Positions 57,597-64,000 of a DNA stretch of 64,000 nucleotides are shown here, piece after piece (the first letter of the stretch is position 1; each line of letters starts with the position of its first letter). Source of the stretch: Zea mays (lineage: Eukaryota > Streptophyta > Magnoliopsida > Poales > Poaceae); assembly GCF_902167145.1 (NCBI RefSeq), contig NC_050096.1:266684622-266748621 (forward strand), written 5' to 3'. Made by a program: the position numbers and the translations under genes. Below the pieces are notes generated by a model. That model was not told where the DNA came from and made no database searches. It saw only the letters and a list, made by a program, of their open reading frames with translations.

Positions 57597-57772
57597 TAGG
57601 GGCGGACCAACGTTGGACTGAGTGGGGCACAAGCCCCTACTCAATTTTCTGATTTAGTGGAGTTTTTATCTTATTCACCGTAGCTATATAGGTCCATTAG
57701 TAAGTAGGCTTATATTTAGGCCCCCACTCAGGTTTTGGACGCCCACTCAAACTTTTGCTGGATTCGCCCCTG
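57597..57772. mobile_element. Possible hAT-type MITE
   Basis: The ends TAGGGGCGGACC and GGATTCGCCCCTG are imperfect inverted repeats of a type seen in plant hAT elements. The left flank (reconstructed across the CACTA insertion) ends GTTTAAA and the right flank reads ATTTAAA, so a partly matching 8-bp duplication is possible. It is 176 bp long with no coding sequence. Confidence 0.45.
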
Positions 57773-57909
57773 AATTTAAAGGGTTCTAATGAATAAGATA
57801 AAAAGATATTAAGTTATACAAATAAGTTTTTTTAGTGTATCTAGCTAGTGCTTAGAAAACCGCAACTACATAAGTATGTAGACTGTATATCTACACCTGA
57901 TGAGCTGAC

Positions 57910-58799
57910 GGGCGTGTTTGGTTCGGCTTTTTTCTGACCAGCTTATCTGAAAAGCTGGCTGTGGGGAAAAGCTGGCTGTTAGGAAAAGTTGGTGGTTAGA
58001 ATTTAGGTGTTTGGTTCGCCAGCTGTGCAGAAAAGCTGTTCGTGAGAATCTACGTGTTTGGATAATCAGATTCTCATATTGCAGATTCTGTTCGAAGAAA
58101 CGATAAAATGAAACCCATAACGAAGAAAAGGTCATTACACAATAATTAGTGGAGTTGATTACATCATAAGTCCCGTTACATTGACATACTTAACTATGCC
58201 ACTAATGCATTAGCAATTGCATCTCGAAAAGCACTCATGTCTAACTCATCACATGTGGTACTACTACTCTCACCTAAAGGTACATCATGACTGCTGCTAC
58301 TAGGTCCTAGTTCATCAAAGTCTCTATCGTGTAGAGCACTCTCTCTAATGAAGTTATGCAATGTCATACAAGCAATAATTATCTTGGATTGTTTGGTAAG
58401 CGAAAAAGAAGGGAGACTTAATAGAACTCTCCACTTCATTTTAAGCACCCCAAACGATCGCTCTATAACATTGCGTAGCGAAGAGTGTGCATAGTTGAAT
58501 ACTTCTTTGGTACCAATAGGTTGCCTCGCATTTTGCCATTCAGAAATGTGGTACTTCTGACCCTTATAAGGTGCAAGGTAGCCCTTTCTATTTGGATAAC
58601 CTGAATCGACAAGATAGTATTTACCTGCACAAACATGAAATACAAAAGTTCAATACTTAAGTCAGTAATTAATAGCATATGTCATAAAAACAAGGTATAT
58701 AATTGTATACCTTCTGGTGGCTGGGGGAACCTGTCCGCATAAGTTATCAAAGTATCTTGTAGTACTCTAGTGTCATGTACGGATCCAGGCCATCCTGTG
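57910..58799 (-). mobile_element. PIF/Harbinger element fragment, cut by a Sirevirus
   Basis: The left end GGGCGTGTTTGGTTCGGCTTTTT is Tourist/Harbinger-like, though the expected TWA duplication is not evident (GAC precedes it). Repeats of AAAAGCTGGCTG follow. A minus-strand transposase begins at 58194 and is cut at 58799 by the Sirevirus LTR. Confidence 0.6.
58194..58799 (-). pseudogene. Harbinger (HARBI1-like) transposase, 3' exons
   Basis: An exon at about 58799-58713 encodes HTGWPGSVHDTRVLQDTL and FPQPPEG, containing the second catalytic D. A probable intron (GTATAC to GTGCAG, about 58712-58625) follows. The last exon, about 58624-58194, encodes LVDSGYPNRKGYLAPYKGQ, the SSLRNVIERSFGVLKMKW block and TLHNFIRESALHDRDFDELG, and ends NALVA with a stop at 58194. 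The start lies beyond the inserted Sirevirus and outside the window. The visible part has no stop, so it may have been intact before the insertion. Confidence 0.75.
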
Positions 58800-60037
58800 T
58801 GAAAGTCGCCTAGAGGGGGGGTGAATAGGGCGAAACTGAAATTTACAAATATAAACACAACTACAAGCCGGGTTAGCGTTAGTAATAAAGAAACGAGTCC
58901 GGGAGAGAGGGTGGAAAAACAAATCGCAGGCAATTGAAGAGTGTGACACGCGGATTTGTTTTACCGAGGTTCGGTTCTTGCAAACCTACTCCCCGTTGAG
59001 GAGGCCACAAAGGCCGGGTCTCTTTCAACCCTTCCCTCTCTCAAACGGTCCCTCGGACCGAGTGAGCTTTCTTTTCTCAATCACTTGGAACACAAAGTTC
59101 CTACAAGGATCACCACAAGATTGGTGTCTCTTGCCTCAATTACAAGTGAGTTTGATCGCAATGAAAGAATCAAGAAAGCACGATTGCAAAAGCCAAGCGA
59201 CAAGAGCGACAAATAACACACGGATCACTTTCTCTCTCAAGCCACTAATCACTAATGATCTCTTTTCTCAATTGTGAAACTTGGAGAGATGGAGGCTTTG
59301 AATGTGTCTTGGAATGGATTGCTAGCTCTTGTATTGAATGTTGAAGGTTGGAATGCTTGGATATCTTGAATGGAGGTGGTTGGGGTTGTATTTATAGCCA
59401 CCAACCACTTCCTAGCCGTTGGGCCATTCTGCCGAGCGCGGACGGTCCGCGAGCCAGGTCCGGACGGTCCGCCCCTGTAGATCAACGGCTGAAAATGCAA
59501 CGGTCAGCAGTAACGGCTATATCAACGGCTATATTGCATTTAATGCGTCGTCAGATGTCAGACTGAGCCAGTCGCGGACGGTCCGGTCGTGTACCCCGGA
59601 CGGTCCGCGAGGCCCCCTATAATTCATTTTTCCGAACCCGTTACCTTCGGGTTTTTCGGTTTCTTACCGACCGGACGGTCCGCGCCTGAGGCCGGACGGT
59701 CCGCGCGAGGGCTCGGACGGTCTTAGCTTTTCCTCCGGACAGTCCGTAGTGGAAACTTGTATTTTTGCATTGGTTCTGTCCGTGAGACATCCTTGTGTCG
59801 CGGACGGTCCGCCGCAAGGGCCCGGACGGTCCGCGCTTGGCCTGTTTTTCCAAAAAGCTTCTCCTGTCCGGAATAATCTACGGTATTCCGGACAGTCGAT
59901 TTAGTATAGTTATAGATGAACCTTTGGCACCTGTATAACATAAAATCTAGAGCAAACTAGTTAGTCCAATTATTTGTGTTGGGTGATTCAATCACCAAAA
60001 TTAATTAGGGACTAGGTGTAAGCCTAATTCCCTTTCA
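58800..60037 (-). repeat. 3' LTR of the minus-strand Sirevirus
   Basis: The LTR is 1,238 bp, with ends TGAAAGTCGCCTAGAGGG and CCCTTTCA on the plus strand. Its palindrome zone (about 59435-59880) uses GGACGGTCC cores in place of the GGACTGTCC of the other copies. A minus-strand TATA box is at 59389-59396. Confidence 0.93.
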
Positions 60038-60866
60038 ATCTCCCCCTTTTTGGTGATTGATGCCAACACAAACCAAAGCAAATATGGAAGTGCATAATTG
60101 AACTAGTTTGCATAATGTATGTGCAAAGGTTGCTTGGAATTGAGCCAATATAAATACTTACAAGATATGCATGGATTGTTTCTTACTTATAACATTTTGG
60201 ACCACGCTTGCACCACATGTTTTGTTTTTGCAAATTCTTTTGTAAATCCTTTTCAAAGTTCTTTTGCAAATGGTCAAAGGCAAATGAATAAGATTTTGAG
60301 AAGCATTTTCAAGATTTGAAATTTTCTCCCCCTGTTTCAAATGCTTTTCCTTCAACTAAACAAAACTCCCCCTAGATGAGATACTCCTCTTAGTGTTCAA
60401 GAGGGTTTTGATATACCATTTTTGAAATACTACTTTCTCCCCCTTTTGAACACAATAGGAAAACCAATTGATAAATACTTAACACTAAGTCTTTTTGAAA
60501 ATGGTGGTGGTGCGGTCCTTTTGCTTTGGGCTCATTTCTCCCCCTTTTTGGCATGAATCGCCAAAAACGGAATCATTAGAGCCCTCGAAGTAATTTCTTC
60601 CCCTTTGGTCATAAGTAAATGAGTTAAGATTATACCAAAGACGAAGTCCTTTTCTTGGATGCTTATTTCTCCCCCAAAGAATGGAGAGATGCTTGGAGTG
60701 ATGGCGAAGTATGAGTTACGTAGTGGAAGCCTTTGTCTTCGCCGAAGACTCCAATTCCCTTTCAATGTACCTATGACTTGGTTTTAAAATAGACTTGAAA
60801 ACGCATTAGTCATAGCATATGAAAGAGATATGATCAAAGGTATTCAAATGAGCTTATGTGTGCAAG
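60038..60866 (-). other. Sirevirus 3' non-coding region with polypurine tract array
   Basis: At least six C-runs (on the plus strand) are polypurine tracts of the minus strand: near 60041, 60327, 60370, 60438, 60538 and 60670. Several have the form CTCCCCCTTTTTGG followed by TGATTGATGCC or CATGAATCGCC, so whole blocks are repeated. No gene. Confidence 0.7.
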
Positions 60867-63800
60867 CTAGCAAAAGAAATTTCTAGAATCAAGAATATTG
60901 AGCTCATGCCTAAGTTTGGTAAAAGATTGTTCATCAAGAGGCTTGGTAAAGATATCGGCTAATTGATCTTTAGTGTTAATATAAGAAATCTCGATATCTC
61001 CCTTTTGTTGGTGATCCCTAAGAAAATGATACCGAATGGCTATGTGCTTAGTGCGGCTATGCTCGACGGGATTGTCGGCCATTTTGATTGCACTCTCATT
61101 ATCACATAGCAAAGGGACTTTGGTTAATTTGTAACCGTAGTCCCGCAGGGTTTGCCTCATCCAAAGCAATTGCGCGCAACAATGACCTGCGGCAATGTAC
61201 TCGGCTTCGGCGGTGGAAAGAGCGACCGAATTTTGCTTCTTTGAAGCCCAAGACACCAAGGATCTTCCCAAGAACTGGCAAGTCCCCGATGTGCTCTTCC
61301 TATTGATTTTACACCCTGCCCAATCGGCATCCGAATAACCAATCAAATCAAATGTGGATCCCCGAGGGTACCAAAGCCCAAACTTAGGAGTATAAGCCAA
61401 ATATCTCAAGATTCGTTTTACGGCCGTAAGGTGGGATTCCTTAGGGTCGGATTGGAATCTTGCACACATGCAAACAGAAAGCATAATGTCCGGTCGAGAT
61501 GCACATAAATAAAGCAATGAACCAATCATCGACCGGTATACCTTTTGATCCACGGACTTACCTCCCGTGTCGAGGTCGAGATGCCCATTTGTTCCCATGG
61601 GTGTCTTGATGGGCTTGGCATCCTTCATCCCAAACTTGCTTAGAATATCTTGAGTATACTTTGTTTGGCTAATGAAAGTGCCCTCTTGGAGTTGCTTGAC
61701 TTGGAATCCTAGAAAATACTTCAACTCCCCCATCATCGACATCTCGAATTTTTGTGTCATGATCCTACTAAACTCTTCACATGTAGACTCGTTAGTAGAC
61801 CCAAATATAATATCATCAACATAAATTTGGCATACAAACAAGTCATTTTCAAGAGTTTTAGTAAAGAGTGTAGGATCGGCCTTGCCAACTTTGAAGCCAT
61901 TAGAAATAAGGAAATCTCTTAGGCATTCATACCATGCTCTTGGGGCCTGCTTGAGCCCATAAAGCGCCTTAGAGAGCCTATAGACATGGTTAGGGTACTC
62001 ACTGTCTTCAAAGCCGGGAGGTTGCTCAACATAGACCTCTTCCTTGATTGGTCCGTTGAGGAAGGCACTTTTCACGTCCATTTGATAAAGCTTAAAGCCA
62101 TGGTAAGTAGCATAGGCCAATAATATGCGAATTGACTCAAGCCTAGCTACGGGTGCATAGGTTTCACCGAAATCCAAACCTTCGACTTGGGAGTATCCTT
62201 TGGCCACAAGTCGAGCTTTGTTCCTTGTCACCACACCATGCTCGTCTTGCTTGTTGCGGAAGACCCATTTGGTTCCTACAACATTTTGGTTAGGACGTGG
62301 AACTAAATGCCATACCTCATTCCTTGTGAAATTGTTGAGCTCCTCTTGCATTGCCATCACCCAATCCGAATCTTGAAGTGCTTCCTCTACCCTGTGTGGC
62401 TCAATAGAGGAAACAAAAGAGTAATGTTCACAAAAATGTGCAACACGAGATCGAGTGGTTACCCCCTTATGAATGTCGCCGAGGATGGTGTCGACGGGGT
62501 GATCTCGTTGTATTGCTTGGTGGACTCTTGGGTGTGGCGGTCTTGGTTCTTCCTCATCCTCCTTTTCTTGATTATTTTCATCTCCCCCTTGATCATTGCC
62601 ATTATCTTGAGGTGGCTCATCTTCTTGATTTTGCCCTTCATCAACTTGAGCCTCATTCTCATTTTGAGTTGGTGGAGATGCTTGCATGGAAGAGGATGGT
62701 TGATCTTGTGCATTTGGAGGCTCTTCGGATTCCTTAGGACACACATCCCCAATGGACATGTTCCTTAGCGCGATGCATGGAGCCTCTTCATTACCTATCT
62801 CATCAAGATCAACTTGCTCTACTTGAGAGCCGTTAGTTTCATCAAACACAACATCACATGAGACTTCAACTAGTCCAGTGGACTTGTTAAAGACCCTATA
62901 TGCCCTTGTGTTTGAGTCATAACCAAGTAAAAAGCCTTCTACAGTTTTAGGAGCAAATTTAGATTTTCTACCTCTTTTAATAAGAATAAAGCATTTGCTA
63001 CCAAAAACTCTAAAATATGAAATGTTCGGCTTTTTACCGGTTAGGAGTTCATATGATGTCTTCTTGAGGATTCGGTGAAGATATAACCGGTTGATGGCGT
63101 AGCAGGCGGTGTTGACCGCTTCGGCCCAAAACCGGTCCGGTGTCTTGTACTCATCAAGCATGGTTCTTGCCATGTCCAATAGAGTTCGATTCTTCCTCTC
63201 CACTACACCATTTTGTTGTGGCGTGTAGGGAGAGGAGAACTCATGCTTGATGCCCTCTTCCTCAAGGAAGCCTTCAATTTGAGAGTTCTTGAACTCCGTC
63301 CCGTTGTCGCTTCTTATTTTCTTGATCCTTAAGCCGAACTCATTTTGAGCTGGTCTCAAGAATCCCTTTAAGGTCTCTTGGGTTTGAGATTTTTCCTGTA
63401 AAAAGAATACCCAAGTGAAGCGAGAATAATCATCCACAATAACTAGACAGTACTTACTCCCGCCGATGCTTATGTAAGCGATCGGGCCGAATAGATCCAT
63501 GTGTAGAAGCTCCAGTGGCCTGTCACTAGTCATAATGTTCTTGTGTGGATGATGGGCTCCAACTTGCTTCCCCGCCTGGCATGCGCTACAAATCCTGTCC
63601 TTCTCAAAATGAACATTTGTTAATCCTAAAATGTGCTCTCCCTTTAGAAGCTTATGAAGATTCTTCATTCCAACATGGGCTAGTCGGCGGTGCCAGAGCC
63701 AACCCATGTTAGTCTTAGCAATTAAGCATGTGTCGAGCTCAGTTCTATCAAAATCTACTAAGTATAGCTGACCCTCTAACACACCCTTAAATGCTATTGA

Positions 63801-63998
63801 ATCATCACTTCTTCTAAAGACAGTGACACCTACATCAGTAAAAAGACAGTTGTAGCCCATTTGACATAATTGTGAAACAGAAAGCAAGTTGTAATCTAAA
63901 GAGTCTACAAGAAAAACATTGGAAATAGAATGGTCAGGAGATATAGCAATTTTACCCAATCCTTTGACCAAACCTTGATTTCCATCCCCGAATGTGAT
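60867..63998 (-). CDS. pol: Sirevirus Pol (integrase, RT, RNase H), open, 5' end outside window
   Basis: A frame of more than 1,034 codons is open on the minus strand up to the window edge. Residue numbers count from the first Met at 63971, which is not the real start. They give the integrase zinc finger ([24 protein letters not shown], about 92-140), the integrase core D-D-E ([35 protein letters not shown], about 185-275), an acidic linker, RT ([16 protein letters not shown]; catalytic YVDDIIFGS near residue 715) and RNase H ([40 protein letters not shown]). The stop follows LDSRNFFC. No break is visible, unlike its relatives at 6642 and 29886. Whether gag is intact cannot be seen. Confidence 0.9.
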   Translation of the reverse strand: MTFGDGNQGLVKGLGKIAISPDHSISNVFLVDSLDYNLLSVSQLCQMGYNCLFTDVGVTVFRRSDDSIAFKGVLEGQLYLVDFDRTELDTCLIAKTNMGWLWHRRLAHVGMKNLHKLLKGEHILGLTNVHFEKDRICSACQAGKQVGAHHPHKNIMTSDRPLELLHMDLFGPIAYISIGGSKYCLVIVDDYSRFTWVFFLQEKSQTQETLKGFLRPAQNEFGLRIKKIRSDNGTEFKNSQIEGFLEEEGIKHEFSSPYTPQQNGVVERKNRTLLDMARTMLDEYKTPDRFWAEAVNTACYAINRLYLHRILKKTSYELLTGKKPNISYFRVFGSKCFILIKRGRKSKFAPKTVEGFLLGYDSNTRAYRVFNKSTGLVEVSCDVVFDETNGSQVEQVDLDEIGNEEAPCIALRNMSIGDVCPKESEEPPNAQDQPSSSMQASPPTQNENEAQVDEGQNQEDEPPQDNGNDQGGDENNQEKEDEEEPRPPHPRVHQAIQRDHPVDTILGDIHKGVTTRSRVAHFCEHYSFVSSIEPHRVEEALQDSDWVMAMQEELNNFTRNEVWHLVPRPNQNVVGTKWVFRNKQDEHGVVTRNKARLVAKGYSQVEGLDFGETYAPVARLESIRILLAYATYHGFKLYQMDVKSAFLNGPIKEEVYVEQPPGFEDSEYPNHVYRLSKALYGLKQAPRAWYECLRDFLISNGFKVGKADPTLFTKTLENDLFVCQIYVDDIIFGSTNESTCEEFSRIMTQKFEMSMMGELKYFLGFQVKQLQEGTFISQTKYTQDILSKFGMKDAKPIKTPMGTNGHLDLDTGGKSVDQKVYRSMIGSLLYLCASRPDIMLSVCMCARFQSDPKESHLTAVKRILRYLAYTPKFGLWYPRGSTFDLIGYSDADWAGCKINRKSTSGTCQFLGRSLVSWASKKQNSVALSTAEAEYIAAGHCCAQLLWMRQTLRDYGYKLTKVPLLCDNESAIKMADNPVEHSRTKHIAIRYHFLRDHQQKGDIEISYINTKDQLADIFTKPLDEQSFTKLRHELNILDSRNFFC

Positions 63999-64000
63999 AG

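Larger units (their letters stand above)
58800..64000 (-). mobile_element. Sirevirus (Opie/Ji-like Copia), minus strand, runs off the window
   Basis: It starts with its 3' LTR (58800-60037), followed by a polypurine-rich non-coding region and an open pol. The left flanking pentamer is CTGTG (58795-58799). The partner duplication, 5' LTR, gag and most of protease lie beyond 64000. It inserted into a Harbinger transposase. Confidence 0.92.

Noticed and set aside
1..64000. tRNA and rRNA genes
   Set aside because: I found no cloverleaf with A and B boxes or rRNA core sequence on reading. Primer-binding sites match tRNA 3' ends only. A tRNAscan run would be decisive.

Overview
The window looks like repeat-rich nuclear DNA of a large-genome grass, most likely maize or a very close relative. 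I infer this from Opie/Ji-type Sirevirus LTRs with GGACNGTCC palindromes, Zeon/cinful-type and Reina-type Gypsy elements, CACTA and PIF/Harbinger elements, and a single short plant gene. Nearly everything is transposable element, much of it nested. Family names are by recognition only, without database comparison; element boundaries rest on termini and target-site duplications (TSDs) read directly from the sequence.

Layout. 1-628: unclassified. 629-4456: LTR-like fragments (TGTCACACCC-type, then a chromovirus-like LTR with a GC-rich leader), interrupted by a Zeon-type solo LTR (1526-2215). 4457 to about 15650: a decayed, 5'-truncated minus-strand Sirevirus, split inside its reverse transcriptase by a very young Gypsy element (7819-15270, TSD GATTC). 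That Gypsy element has a gag-only sense strand and a separate antisense gene with its own TATA box and three exons. 15651-18188 and 23607 to about 24720: minus-strand LTR-like host DNA, interrupted by a Reina-like chromovirus (18189-23601, TSD GAGGG). 25836-34978: a full-length but broken plus-strand Sirevirus (TSD CCTAC). 34984-37157: unclassified DNA with a TATA box, a 121-bp triplication and a long hairpin. 37158-42431: a CACTA element (TSD GTC) with decayed transposase genes.

43549-44223 is the only convincing host gene, an intronless ORF of a plant family of unknown function. After it come a PIF/Harbinger element (about 44747-45910) and a minus-strand BARE/Angela-like Copia element (46487-55637, TSD TCTTG). 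The Copia element contains a Sirevirus solo LTR (47144-48435) and a 991-bp Helitron (51869-52859), and one of its LTRs is internally triplicated. 56137-57589 is a non-autonomous CACTA element (TSD TTT), followed by a possible hAT MITE. A second Harbinger transposase fragment is then cut by a minus-strand Sirevirus (58800 to the window end) whose pol frame is open to the edge.

Functionally, the window records successive transposon activity around one host gene. The youngest dated event is the Gypsy element at 7819-15270, whose LTRs differ by two substitutions and one 6-bp indel. The most informative structures are its spliced antisense gene, the Helitron with promoter-like cargo, and the triplicated LTR.
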